This document shows, one piece after another, positions 9,458-18,717 of a stretch of DNA of 58,654 nt (within the stretch, counting starts at the first letter, position 1; each line of letters opens with the position of its first letter). A model generated the notes under the pieces. It saw only the letters and a list, made by a program, of their open reading frames with translations. It ran no database searches and had not been told where the DNA came from. A program made the position numbers and the translations under genes. Source of the stretch: Verrucomicrobiales bacterium. GTDB taxonomy: Bacteria; Verrucomicrobiota; Verrucomicrobiia; Verrucomicrobiales; DEV007. Where the stretch lies: the NCBI GenBank assembly GCA_028047635.1, contig JAOFXR010000014.1:1-58654 (forward strand), read 5' to 3'.

Positions 9458-9583
9458 GCCTGAATGAAGCAGATTCCAGTCGCATTGCCAAGCTCAGTGA
9501 TCGATCGCCGGGCAAGAAACTGGCGTGAATTCAACTGCTTTGAGCGTGACATCGCGACCGATATTCGTTCTATTTCTTCTCAT

Positions 9584-12145
9584 ATGCATCGCGTCGCAAT
9601 CGCCTTCATTCTTTCGCCCTTCAGCTGGACTCTCGCGATTTCTCAACAGTCGGTTTTTTCGACTGATTTCACAGCCGCTCAGAAACTGAATTACACCCAA
9701 AAAGGCGAAGTGAACCCCCGTGATGGAGAGGTCGTCTTGAACGGTGGGCATCTTGTTTTCAAGACTGACAGAGATGGGTTGATCGGCAAAATGAAAACGT
9801 CGAACGAGTTGTCGGTGGAGGTCTGGTTTAAAGCTGCAAACCTTAAACACAAGGGACCGGCCCGACTCTTCACTTTTTCTAAAAACACGTCGGAACGGAA
9901 TTTTACAATCGGGCAGGAAGGCGATCATATTGAGGTGCGACTCCGCACTACGAAAACCGGCAACAATGGGCTCCCCGGAATTGCCGCGCCGAAGAAATCT
10001 CTCAAGGCAGAGCGAACACATCTGGTCTTTACCCGGCAACGGAACGGGGAGGCCCGCCTTTACCTGAACGGGAAAGAGGTCGCGAAGCAGCGGATCGAAG
10101 GGAATTTCTCGAACTGGAATCGCGATTTCAATCTGATCGTTGGTGACGAAAATGGAGGGGGACGCGCGTGGCGGGGAACTGTTTACTCCCTGTGCGTGGT
10201 CGACTCTGCGCTCAACGCATCCGAGATCAAGACGCTCTATGATTCCGGGCCGGGCTCGCTTCTTTCCTCTGCTCCGCCTGAAAAACCTGAACTGGTAAAG
10301 AATTCGAATGAGATCCTGTTTGAAACCCAGGTAACGACCATCCTGACAAAACACTGCCTCGAATGTCATGATTCGGCGAGTCAGAAAGGGGATTTGGACC
10401 TTTCGAAGAATCTCAAATCACATACCGAAGACGGAGTCATTGTTGTAGGAAAGGCAGCTGACAGCCTCTTGTGGGAGTCTGTCGAATCCGACGAAATGCC
10501 GAAGGACCGTGATCCGATCAGCGACGCTGAGAAAAAGATCCTGAAGGATTGGCTCAATGGCGGAGGCTCGTGGACGATTGATTTTGTTGATCCTGCGATT
10601 TATTCACGCCCACCTGACGTAAGCCCGACGAAAGCCCAGCGACTCACCGTGACGGAATACGTTCGCACGATTCGGGACACGTTCGGTGTCGATGTCGAGA
10701 CTCAGGCACGCGAATGGCTGCCGGCAGATGTGAGAGCAGACGGCTTTTCGAACACGGCTTACAATCTCACGATTGATCTTGAGCACATTGAAGGATTTTC
10801 GAATTTGGCTGGCTTTGTCGCCGGAAAAATTGATCCCGCGTCTTTTGCGAAGCGATTTACGAACAAGCGGGACCTCACTGACAAAACCATGATCGCTTTG
10901 ATCGACGCGATGGGACGGGTCGTCCTGCGGGGGCCGCTCTCCGGTGAGGAAACGGCTCTCTATCGCGGGGTTTCAACATCGGTGGCATCGGCGGGCGGAG
11001 ACTTCGATGAGGCGATTCGTTTTGTCGTTGAAGCGATGCTGCAATCACCGCGTTTTATCTATCGTTTGGAAGAGACTCCTGAACAGGGTAGGCAGCTTCT
11101 TGATGACTACGAGATGGCCTCACGACTCAGTTACGTGATCTGGGGAAGCTCGCCTGATCGAAAGCTTCTCGAGTTGGCTGACAACGGAGACCTGAATCAT
11201 TCGGGGCAAATCAAAGCGCAGGCAGCTCGCATGCTCAACGATCCGAAGGCGATCGAAAGATCGCTCGATTTTGCCTCCGATTGGTTGCACCTCGATCGAT
11301 TATCTCATCTCCAGCCAGGCAAAGAACACTTTCCCGATTGGGACCCTGCACTTGCCTCCGAAATGAGATCTGAGACGCTCGCCTTTTTCCGTGAAGTTGT
11401 CTGGAAAGAAAAGCTACCTCTGAGCTCTCTTCTCAATGCTCCCTTCACCTTTGTGTCTCCGGCCCTCGCTGATCACTACGGAATACCAGCGCCCGTGGCA
11501 GGCAAAGAAGGCCTTCAGCGAGTGGATTTGTCGAAGGTGGTGACACGAGGAGGAATCCTTACTCAGGGAAGTGTTCTTACGATTGGGGGGGACGAGGCAT
11601 CGATGGTGACGCGAGGTCTTTTCGTTTTGAACGATCTACTGAGAGGCGTCATCAAAGACCCTCCGCCGTGCGTCAGCACAGTGCCGGTCCCCAGTGAGCC
11701 GGGGAAAACGCAGCGCATGATCGCGATGGAGAGAGTCGCGAGCAAGAGTTGCGGGGCCTGTCATGTGCGCTTTGAGCCACTTGCTTATGGCCTTGAGAGA
11801 TTTGACGGACTGGGTGCGTTCCATGAGAAGGATCACTTTGGCAATCCGTTGCGAGACGATGGTGAGGTTCTGTTCCCCGGAACTGCAGAGCCGGTTGCTT
11901 ACAAACAGGTCGGCGAACTCATGGACCTTCTCGCCCGGAGTGATCGCGTCAAAGAAACCCTAACGTGGAAGCTCGTGCAGTTCGCGGTGGGTCGTCCACT
12001 CAGTGCGGCCGACGCAGAGTCCGTCTTTTCGATTCATCACGCCTCACAAGAAGCGGGCGGTCGTTACGAAGATGTTATCAGCGCTATTGTCCAAAGCGAT
12101 TTGCTTCGTTATGCTTTTGCCGGAAATTCAAACCCGTCCCACTAG
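9584..12145 (+). CDS. Exported LamG/cytochrome c protein with DUF1587-1592-1588-1585 domains
   Basis: An 853-residue protein when started at the ATG at 9584; the frame is open further upstream to 9464, but only this start gives a signal peptide (MHRVAIAFILS...). Domains in order are a LamG-like jelly roll (about 30-215), a planctomycete-type cytochrome c segment with CLECH at about 258-262, DUF1587 (from about 350), DUF1592 (about 500-630), DUF1588 with a second CxxCH motif CGACH at about 723-727, and DUF1585 at the end. The two haem motifs imply an electron-transfer role in the periplasm. The family is nearly always paired with a DUF1552 gene, as here (six bases downstream). The substrate is unknown. 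Confidence 0.9.
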   Translation: MHRVAIAFILSPFSWTLAISQQSVFSTDFTAAQKLNYTQKGEVNPRDGEVVLNGGHLVFKTDRDGLIGKMKTSNELSVEVWFKAANLKHKGPARLFTFSKNTSERNFTIGQEGDHIEVRLRTTKTGNNGLPGIAAPKKSLKAERTHLVFTRQRNGEARLYLNGKEVAKQRIEGNFSNWNRDFNLIVGDENGGGRAWRGTVYSLCVVDSALNASEIKTLYDSGPGSLLSSAPPEKPELVKNSNEILFETQVTTILTKHCLECHDSASQKGDLDLSKNLKSHTEDGVIVVGKAADSLLWESVESDEMPKDRDPISDAEKKILKDWLNGGGSWTIDFVDPAIYSRPPDVSPTKAQRLTVTEYVRTIRDTFGVDVETQAREWLPADVRADGFSNTAYNLTIDLEHIEGFSNLAGFVAGKIDPASFAKRFTNKRDLTDKTMIALIDAMGRVVLRGPLSGEETALYRGVSTSVASAGGDFDEAIRFVVEAMLQSPRFIYRLEETPEQGRQLLDDYEMASRLSYVIWGSSPDRKLLELADNGDLNHSGQIKAQAARMLNDPKAIERSLDFASDWLHLDRLSHLQPGKEHFPDWDPALASEMRSETLAFFREVVWKEKLPLSSLLNAPFTFVSPALADHYGIPAPVAGKEGLQRVDLSKVVTRGGILTQGSVLTIGGDEASMVTRGLFVLNDLLRGVIKDPPPCVSTVPVPSEPGKTQRMIAMERVASKSCGACHVRFEPLAYGLERFDGLGAFHEKDHFGNPLRDDGEVLFPGTAEPVAYKQVGELMDLLARSDRVKETLTWKLVQFAVGRPLSAADAESVFSIHHASQEAGGRYEDVISAIVQSDLLRYAFAGNSNPSH

Positions 12146-12151
12146 AATCAC

Positions 12152-13585
12152 ATGAATGCTCCGACTCTCAATCGACGAAAACTGCTCAAAGGCCTCGGTG
12201 GCATTGCGGTGGGTCTGCCTATACTTGAGGAAATGCTTCCCGGCACTTCCTACGGGGCGACGAAGAAGGTGGCCGAGATTCCGGTTCGTGCATTCAATGT
12301 TTTTTTCGGGCTGGGTATTCCAGCGCCGGTTCAACCAGGCGATTTTAGCGATGTGCTTGAGCCGTTGGCTTCACTGAAAGATCAATTGCTCATCTTACGG
12401 GAAGTGGACCAAGTGCGCTGTGATCGATCAGGTATGAACGCCCACTTTGACGGCGCGTCAGGCGCATTCACCGCAACACCACCTGATGGCGAGGCCAAAT
12501 CCGGCGGCGCCTCGATGGACCAACTGGTGAGACGTTCCCATTATCCGGATGGTTTGCCCGATGGGATGGTTTCGACGTTGGTTGGCGGAACGTTTTTCCG
12601 ACGCAGCCGTGTCGGGCGTTATGTCCACAGTTACAATCCTGACGGAACGGTTGCGGCAACGATTCAGGAACGCCCACGCGATCTTTTTGAGCGGGTCTTC
12701 GGCAAAATAAGAGGCTCCGGCGAGCAGGATGAACGTGTCGAGAATTTGAAGCGCAGTGTCCTCGATAGTGTTGTTGGTCAATACAAGCACTACATTGGGC
12801 CGAACTCTCCACTCGGAACCGTTTCGAAGGAAAAGTTCAAAGATCACCTCGATCGCATCCGCGAATATGAGCAACGTGCCTTTGCCCTCGATATTGACGA
12901 TCCCCGGGCTCCCTCAATGCCACCTCCGTCTGAACTGAAGCACGGAGGCGCCGCTGACCCGGGAGGTGAGGGGATTGATATCACTCTGGATCAATTGAGG
13001 ACCGAATGGCATCTCATGGCCGATCTCTATGCGCTCGCGATTCAAATGGACCGGGCGCGCTTTGGATCGCTCACGTTTCTTGCGGCAGGCGAACGGATCC
13101 GTCTAAAAGGGGATTATCACTTCAATGGTAAGCTGGTCCATCAATTCGACGATAGTGCGCAACTCAAGGCTTCCGGGTCAAAAGGTTGTAGTCATGAGTG
13201 GTGGCACAAATTCAATGAGAAGAGCAGCAATCAGCAATTGCGCGCTCATGCTCACATGAAGATGAATGAGGTCGCCTACTTTCTGAAGCGATTGCATGAA
13301 GGGGAAGAGTGCCGTGAAGCGAATGGAAAATCGATCCTTGAAAACTCGATGCTCACCATTTCCACCGAGTCCGGTGACGGGCGCCACAATGATGTGAAAC
13401 GCGAGCTATCAGGGGTATTCCACGCTGTGACCGGAGCAGGCGGGCGATTCAAAACCGGACAGGTTTTGAATGCGAAGGCTGAAGGAATTGATCTCTACAA
13501 TACGATGCTATCAGCGATGTCAGTAAAAGAGCGCCTCGGGCCCAAAGAACATCAGCACGTCAATGCTGATACGATCATGGCGTAA
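12152..13585 (+). CDS. DUF1552 domain protein with twin-arginine leader
   Basis: A 477-residue protein. The N-terminus NRRKLLKGLGGIAVGLPILE is a typical twin-arginine-like export signal, and the remainder matches DUF1552, including HFDGASGAFTA and the C-terminal HQHVNADTIMA. DUF1552 proteins are partners of DUF1588/DUF1592 cytochrome proteins in Planctomycetes and Verrucomicrobia; their biochemical activity is not established. It starts six bases after the DUF1592 stop, so the two genes form a two-gene plus-strand operon. Both lie between the two halves of the Bat-type gene set, which run in the opposite direction. Confidence 0.9.
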   Translation: MNAPTLNRRKLLKGLGGIAVGLPILEEMLPGTSYGATKKVAEIPVRAFNVFFGLGIPAPVQPGDFSDVLEPLASLKDQLLILREVDQVRCDRSGMNAHFDGASGAFTATPPDGEAKSGGASMDQLVRRSHYPDGLPDGMVSTLVGGTFFRRSRVGRYVHSYNPDGTVAATIQERPRDLFERVFGKIRGSGEQDERVENLKRSVLDSVVGQYKHYIGPNSPLGTVSKEKFKDHLDRIREYEQRAFALDIDDPRAPSMPPPSELKHGGAADPGGEGIDITLDQLRTEWHLMADLYALAIQMDRARFGSLTFLAAGERIRLKGDYHFNGKLVHQFDDSAQLKASGSKGCSHEWWHKFNEKSSNQQLRAHAHMKMNEVAYFLKRLHEGEECREANGKSILENSMLTISTESGDGRHNDVKRELSGVFHAVTGAGGRFKTGQVLNAKAEGIDLYNTMLSAMSVKERLGPKEHQHVNADTIMA

Positions 13586-13641
13586 AGGGTTGAACGTTGT
13601 ATCGCGTTGACTTGCGATCTCACGAGAGACCGTGTTGTCGC

Positions 13642-13827
13642 TTAGCGCTTATCTTGCTGGTGCAATCTGTCCGCTTCCGCTTCGATCTTGCAGAGACGGT
13701 TCTCGACTGAGTTGAGCCCCTTAATAATCTCATTCAAGCTCTTTTGGACAATGTAGAAAATCTTCGCGGTCCAGAAGAGGATGAGAGATAGCACGATCAC
13801 TAAGAAAGAAGCGAATAACAGTTCCAT
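13642..13827 (-). CDS. Small single-pass membrane protein
   Basis: A 61-residue frame starting at ATG 13827. The first 28 residues are one hydrophobic helix (LLFASFLVIVLSLILFW), followed by an amphipathic helix with heptad-like spacing (SLNEIIKGLNSVENRLCKIEAEADRL). The composition is protein-like and unlike a random frame, but no family was recognised. It lies between the DUF1552 stop and the phosphodiesterase stop, in the same orientation as the latter, with 226 gene-free bases upstream. A membrane-anchored coiled-coil role is inference. Confidence 0.6.
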   Translation of the reverse strand: MELLFASFLVIVLSLILFWTAKIFYIVQKSLNEIIKGLNSVENRLCKIEAEADRLHQQDKR

Positions 13828-14053
13828 ATGTTTAGCTGGTTAGCATCTGACTAGTAAGCTCTGATAAAGGCTACTGAAAACATATTAGCGATTCGGCAGA
13901 ATCGGTAAAGACTATCACCGGCACTTTACTGATGAAATACGGCGAACGATATCGGCGATTACCCCGCAGCTATCTTCACTACAGACAATTGAGCGAGTTC
14001 ACGCTCTCACCGTGTCGAGAGTAAGAGTCTGTCACGAAGCGGAGAGCCTCGCT

Positions 14054-15490
14054 CTACTTCACATCCAGCGTATCCGTCACAGCACCTTCAGCTGGCTCGA
14101 TGCCGAGTAGCGTACAGATAGTGGCGTGGAAGCTGAGTTGCCCGATCTCTCCGAGAGTGCCGGAAGCGGGTGACTTCGGAAATCCTGCGAGGAGGACTTG
14201 ACCAGACATACGAATCGACTCTCCGACGGGATAACCGTAGCCGCCAAAGTTTCCTCCCGCCTCAGCCGGGTCAAACACAGGCTCCTCTGCTTTTTTGTCG
14301 GAAAAGGAGTAACTGGTTTTCAACACGAGAACTCGATCGCCCGTTCGCTCGCTCTGGTACGTCCAGTCTTCCGGGAGATCTTCTTTTTTGATGGTGCGGA
14401 AGTAAATTCGCTTACTGAGTTCGCTGTCGAACTTGTCGGTAAAAATCTTAGCCTCGCCTTCGTTCTCCGGAAGATCTTTGAAGAAGAGGTTCGCAATGGC
14501 GTTGTGAGCCACAATATCGGCGTTCTTCATCATCTCTTCTCCGAGGAGGTGCGCGATGTTGACGTTCTTGTCGACCTCGGCAAGACCGTGATCAGTGGTC
14601 ACGAAGACAATTAGGTTAGCATTAGCAGGAGCAAGCTTGTCCCATTCACCCCGAACTGTCTCGACGAACTTCTTCAGGGCCGCATCGGCAGCACTCACTG
14701 CTGCGAAGGTTTCATCCGCGCGAGGGCCGTGCACGATACCGGCGTCGAGCACGCCATCAAGTTTCAGCATGACGAGCCTGAGTTTGTCATCACCTTCCGA
14801 GGCCGCACGCCATTGTTCCAATGCTTTATTTAGACGTTCCTCGTCGGTAGCGTCAGGATTATAGGCATCGAGAAAGTGAGCCGCGACATTCTCGCCGGTC
14901 TGGTTTTGCGAAAGGGGCCAATCGTGCACCAGTGTCTTCATTCCCTGGCGGGTTGCCGTCTTCCAAATGGGCTCAGCGAGAAGCAGGGCATCGTCAGTAG
15001 GGTTCATGGCGACAGCGCCAGGTCCCGTGCGAATCCGATCCGCGGTGATTCCGTGTTTATCGGGGGTCACCCCGGTTGCCATCGTTGTGTGAGAGGGAAA
15101 CGTGAGGCAGGGGAAGCTGGGGCGCATTTTGTTAGTTCCACTACCCTCAGAAACCAATTCGTCAAAGAAAGGGGTTTCGGACTTCTCGATGTAGTCGCCA
15201 CGAAAGCCGGGAATACTTACCCAGAGAACGACGGGAGGCCCATCTCCAGAACCCGCTGCCGGCGCCGTCTCGGTCGGCATTTCGACGGTCTCTGTGCCTT
15301 TGGCCGCTTCTTCAGCACGTAGCTTCTTGAGACGAATCTCATCCACGATGGCGACGGTAGAGCGATCCCCTTCGAAGCCGACTCGCTTGAATTCGACCTT
15401 CTGACTGCCAGTCCAGAGGAATAGAATCATGAACGCGAATAGCAAAATCGCTATGAGCGTAATCAGTGAGCTGGCGAGGGTGCGGAACAT
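14054..15490 (-). CDS. Alkaline phosphatase-superfamily phosphodiesterase (nucleotide pyrophosphatase type)
   Basis: A 478-residue protein with one N-terminal membrane anchor (about residues 8-28). The catalytic core begins at VVLWVSIPGFRGDY (metal Asp) and has the nucleophile block PSFPCLTFPSHTTMATG, where the Thr in LTFPSH corresponds to the nucleophilic Thr of NPP-type phosphodiesterases. A TTDHGLAE motif supplies later metal ligands. The family hydrolyses phosphodiester or pyrophosphate bonds outside the cytoplasm; the substrate cannot be predicted. It is 89 bases downstream of rsmB and may be the last gene of the long minus-strand run starting at rpmF, with the small membrane protein after it. 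Confidence 0.88.
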   Translation of the reverse strand: MFRTLASSLITLIAILLFAFMILFLWTGSQKVEFKRVGFEGDRSTVAIVDEIRLKKLRAEEAAKGTETVEMPTETAPAAGSGDGPPVVLWVSIPGFRGDYIEKSETPFFDELVSEGSGTNKMRPSFPCLTFPSHTTMATGVTPDKHGITADRIRTGPGAVAMNPTDDALLLAEPIWKTATRQGMKTLVHDWPLSQNQTGENVAAHFLDAYNPDATDEERLNKALEQWRAASEGDDKLRLVMLKLDGVLDAGIVHGPRADETFAAVSAADAALKKFVETVRGEWDKLAPANANLIVFVTTDHGLAEVDKNVNIAHLLGEEMMKNADIVAHNAIANLFFKDLPENEGEAKIFTDKFDSELSKRIYFRTIKKEDLPEDWTYQSERTGDRVLVLKTSYSFSDKKAEEPVFDPAEAGGNFGGYGYPVGESIRMSGQVLLAGFPKSPASGTLGEIGQLSFHATICTLLGIEPAEGAVTDTLDVK

Positions 15491-15579
15491 ACGTTAATTT
15501 TTAGGGGGAAATGGCCTCAATGCAAGTTCCGCAAACGGTTTTTAACCGCTAACAAGCGAATTGATCACCGGCGGGGTAA

Positions 15580-16809
15580 CTAGGCTCTCAAAATAGCGGC
15601 AAAAGCTCCATCATGCCCGTCTTGCCATGGAAGACTGGTCACTACTTTTTCGACGGTCATTCCTGAGGCTTCCAATACCTCTTCGTTTTCCACCCGATCA
15701 ATTGAGCAGGTGCTATAGATGAGACGTCCGCCGGGCTTGAGCGCTTTGGCGGTGTTCTGAATCAGCGTTGTTTGCAACTTGGCGGAAGTGGCAAAGTCAC
15801 GAGGCTGAATCCGCCAACGAACATCAATACGCCGACGCATCACCCCGGTGTTGGAGCAAGGCGCATCAAGAAGAATGGCATCGAACTTTTCCCCACCAAG
15901 AGGCTCTTCCGACTCGACCGCCCAATCCGCGAGTGTGACTTCGATGTCGGAGAGATGGAGTCGATTGAAATTCTGCTGCATCTGCTCGAGACGTGTCTCA
16001 ACGTTATCAGTAGCGACGAGGCGCCCTTCGTTGCCTCTCATTGCGGCGAGAAGAGCGGCTTTACCGCCCGGCGCTCCACATGCGTCAAGGATCGACTCGC
16101 CGGGCTGAGGGGCGAGAAGCGAGCAGGCGCGCGAAGTGCTCGGGTCTTGAATGTAAATGAGACCTTCATCGAGCCAAAAGGTATTGGGTGGTCCTTCGAT
16201 CACGAAAAAATCGGGGTAATCTTCGCCGAGCAAAAAAGCTTGGGTGTCGGCCCGAACCCTGGCGAGTGCCTCTTTATCGGGAGCGAGCGAGTTGATGCGC
16301 CCATAAACCTTGGGCGGCTGATTGTTCCAATGACAAAGTGAAACGGCCGCTTCCTCGCCATACTGTTCGGTCCAGCGTTCAATGAGAAACTCAGGCTGAG
16401 AATACTGATCCTCGAGTGACCAATTTTTGATGTCGGCAAGGATCTCGTCTTTCTGGCGTTGGGCATTGCGCAGAATCGCATTCACGAAGCCTTTTTCGTG
16501 CTTTTTACAGAGACTGACGGTTTCGTTCACCGCCGCGTGCTCGGCGATTTCGGTCAGGAAGAGTTGGTAGAGACCAATGCGAAGCAGATCCTGGGTGGCA
16601 TTTTGAAGGCTCCCTTTTCGAAACTTCTCGATGATGGTATCAAGTAGGTAGAGATTCCGAATTGTCCCGAACAGGATTTCCTGCGCGAGGGCACGATCTT
16701 GCGGAGTGAGACGAAAACGCCCTCCCAGATCGGTGAGAATATCGGAGGCATAGCGGGAGGTTTCCTCCCATTGGGAAAGCGCTTCGAGAGCGCAGCGTCG
16801 TGCTGACAT
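15580..16809 (-). CDS. rsmB: 16S rRNA (cytosine-C5)-methyltransferase RsmB family
   Basis: A 409-residue protein from ATG 16809; the frame is open to 16899, but MSARRCALEAL is the natural N-terminus. An N-terminal NusB-like RNA-binding domain (about 1-135) precedes a SAM-dependent methyltransferase with motif I (LDACGAPGGK), motif IV with its cysteine (DAPCSNTGVMRR) and motif VI with the catalytic cysteine (YSTCSIDRVENEEVL). This matches RsmB/Sun, which methylates C967 of 16S rRNA in E. coli. Length is close to the E. coli enzyme (429). It is not next to fmt/def as in many bacteria. Confidence 0.93.
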   Translation of the reverse strand: MSARRCALEALSQWEETSRYASDILTDLGGRFRLTPQDRALAQEILFGTIRNLYLLDTIIEKFRKGSLQNATQDLLRIGLYQLFLTEIAEHAAVNETVSLCKKHEKGFVNAILRNAQRQKDEILADIKNWSLEDQYSQPEFLIERWTEQYGEEAAVSLCHWNNQPPKVYGRINSLAPDKEALARVRADTQAFLLGEDYPDFFVIEGPPNTFWLDEGLIYIQDPSTSRACSLLAPQPGESILDACGAPGGKAALLAAMRGNEGRLVATDNVETRLEQMQQNFNRLHLSDIEVTLADWAVESEEPLGGEKFDAILLDAPCSNTGVMRRRIDVRWRIQPRDFATSAKLQTTLIQNTAKALKPGGRLIYSTCSIDRVENEEVLEASGMTVEKVVTSLPWQDGHDGAFAAILRA

Positions 16810-16867
16810 GGTGAGGCGCGAGGCGCCGTAAAAGGTGAAAGTAAAAATGAAACAATCGGCACCCCGG

Positions 16868-17854
16868 CTACTGAGAGGCCTCGCTGCCGAGTTTCGCAAG
16901 GGCAGTTCGGAGCCGTTCGGCTCGTTTGCCGTCGATTACAAGTGTGTTTGCGAGAGCATTACCAAAGGTTTGGAAATCGTGAAAGGTCCAGACGACTTTT
17001 TTCTCCCTCGTAATCTCGATGATTTGGGGATTGTCAGGGCCTGCATGGCAGTTACCGATGCGGAGGTTGCCGTTCTTGAGTTCTTCAATTGTCGTGACCC
17101 AGGCGAGAGCGATTCCATCGAGTTCGTTCTGCCCAAGTTTCCAAACGACTTCCTTTTCCGGTGTTACTTCGATAATACTGTGCCCGTTTCCAGTCGCGAT
17201 GAGATAATTGCCATTCTTCGCTTTGACAGCGGCAAAGCACTTCCCGCCAAATGCCTCAGGGCCGTGACCTTTGGCGGGGTCTTTTCCGAAAAGAGGAACG
17301 GGAAACTCCCAGATGACTTTGCCCTCCGGATTGTATTCCTTCACCATCTGATCGTTCTCGTGAGCCACAAGGTAGTTGCCGTTTTCGAGCTGACGAACCA
17401 GTCTCGTATCCGAGTGCGGGCTGGGGCTTGATACCTGGAGTGGTAACTCTTTGATAATCTCCTTTTCGGGAGTGACTTCGATAATTCTTCCGGGTCCGGA
17501 TTCGACGATCATCGTAGAATCGCCCTTAAGTCGCTGGTACGCGTGAATCTCCACCTTCCCGTCATTCTCTCCCCGATTGATTTTCGTGGCATCGTATTCC
17601 CAAACCACCTTCTTCTTTAAATTCACCTCAATGATCTTTGCCCACCCATCCTGAGTCAAAATTCGATTTCCGGGAAGGAGGTGAAGGTCATGAACGGCGC
17701 CGATGGGATGATGCCAGAGAACTTTGTTGTTATCCGCCGGATCAACGATCGCGACTCCTTTTTTTCCCTCCGCGCCAATCACAAGGCGTTCAGGCGGTGC
17801 GGCATTTGCCAAATACGGAAGGCACAGGAGAGCGGTGAGAATGAATCGATTCAT
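16868..17854 (-). CDS. Exported beta-propeller protein (PQQ-like / arylsulfotransferase-like repeats)
   Basis: A 328-residue protein with a signal peptide (cleavage near ANA, residue 18). The mature part consists of repeated units with a 'NGNYLVA...IIEVTPEKEVVW' pattern; at least six copies of an I-I-E-V-[TN] ... K-[KE]-V-V-W strand pair are visible, which gives a beta-propeller of six or seven blades. Similar proteins are annotated as PQQ-binding-like repeat or arylsulfotransferase-like proteins. The residues needed for PQQ or sulfate transfer could not be identified, so no enzymatic function is claimed. It lies 30 bases downstream of BatE and 58 bases upstream of rsmB. Confidence 0.75.
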   Translation of the reverse strand: MNRFILTALLCLPYLANAAPPERLVIGAEGKKGVAIVDPADNNKVLWHHPIGAVHDLHLLPGNRILTQDGWAKIIEVNLKKKVVWEYDATKINRGENDGKVEIHAYQRLKGDSTMIVESGPGRIIEVTPEKEIIKELPLQVSSPSPHSDTRLVRQLENGNYLVAHENDQMVKEYNPEGKVIWEFPVPLFGKDPAKGHGPEAFGGKCFAAVKAKNGNYLIATGNGHSIIEVTPEKEVVWKLGQNELDGIALAWVTTIEELKNGNLRIGNCHAGPDNPQIIEITREKKVVWTFHDFQTFGNALANTLVIDGKRAERLRTALAKLGSEASQ

Positions 17855-17884
17855 GATGAGTAAGTGCGTTGGCGCAGGACAGGA

Positions 17885-18712
17885 TTAGCGAAAAGTAACA
17901 GGCCACACGGCGGCTAGCTGCTCATTGCGCAACCATCCACGGATCTCGCCGGGAATTTCGACATAGGTCCAGGGGCCTGACTCCTGAATAATGCGAACTT
18001 CCGAGCCGGGCGGCAAGGCAATAACCGTTTTAGCATCAGGAACCGGAGCAGTAAGCGCTGCCGTTCCATTCGCGGTAATCGTGGCAAAGTTCTCGATCGC
18101 AAAGTTACGGGCATAGTATTGCGAAAACCAGGCCCCACTAAATGCGAGCACTGCGGCAAGGCAGGCAAAGAGGAGGGGACGAAACCGCCGATCCTGATAG
18201 CGGGGAAGTAGAAACGCCATCGCTAGGCAAATCGCGACGAGCCAGAGGCCGATCATCGCCACCCAGTCGCCAAAGGTCGGAGGAAGCTTGCGAAAAAAGG
18301 CTGACACTCCTTCACCGGAGAATTCGAGATACCCCAGCTTCTGTTTGAGAAAGGCGAGGTTCTGACGCGGTTCGACCATCCCGGAATTGATAAGCAGGGC
18401 ACGCCGCATCCAGAGCACCGACTTCCCGTGTTCTTTTTGTTTCTCGAGTGTCGTCGCCAGATTGAGATAGAGTTCCTTCGAGATCAGGCCACGTTTGGCA
18501 AGGAGTTGGAATTTTTCAGCGGCAGCGGCATAATTGCCATCCGTGAAATCTTTGATTGCAAGCTGATAGGCCTTGTCACTTGAGACTGTGGCAATCTCTT
18601 CAGTGCTGCTACCCTCAGGGATCGCCTCCTCGCTCTGCTCCTGAGCAATAAGGCCCGTTATCGACAAGCAAACCGCGACTAAGAGGAGAAGATGTAAATG
18701 AGATAAACGCAT
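17885..18712 (-). CDS. BatE-like TPR/SH3 membrane protein
   Basis: A 275-residue protein with a signal peptide (residues 1-23) and two or three TPR-like helical repeats (about 45-120, with DFTDGNYAAAAEKFQLLAK). Two membrane helices follow (about 150-170 and 180-200), and a C-terminal SH3-like domain contains GSEVRIIQESGPWTYVEIP and WLRNEQL. This arrangement matches BatE of Bacteroides/Leptospira-type aerotolerance operons. It begins five bases after the BatD stop. Bat proteins form an envelope complex with VWA proteins; their molecular function is still unclear. Confidence 0.8.
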   Translation of the reverse strand: MRLSHLHLLLLVAVCLSITGLIAQEQSEEAIPEGSSTEEIATVSSDKAYQLAIKDFTDGNYAAAAEKFQLLAKRGLISKELYLNLATTLEKQKEHGKSVLWMRRALLINSGMVEPRQNLAFLKQKLGYLEFSGEGVSAFFRKLPPTFGDWVAMIGLWLVAICLAMAFLLPRYQDRRFRPLLFACLAAVLAFSGAWFSQYYARNFAIENFATITANGTAALTAPVPDAKTVIALPPGSEVRIIQESGPWTYVEIPGEIRGWLRNEQLAAVWPVTFR

Positions 18713-18717
18713 CAGGA

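Noticed and set aside
9494-10369. 291-codon minus-strand frame
   Set aside because: Lies inside the DUF1592 gene, whose LamG and haem motifs are clear; the minus frame has no family features.
11585-11591. Seven-G run in the DUF1592 gene as a further frameshift site
   Set aside because: The reading frame is continuous through it and the following DUF1588 motifs are in frame.
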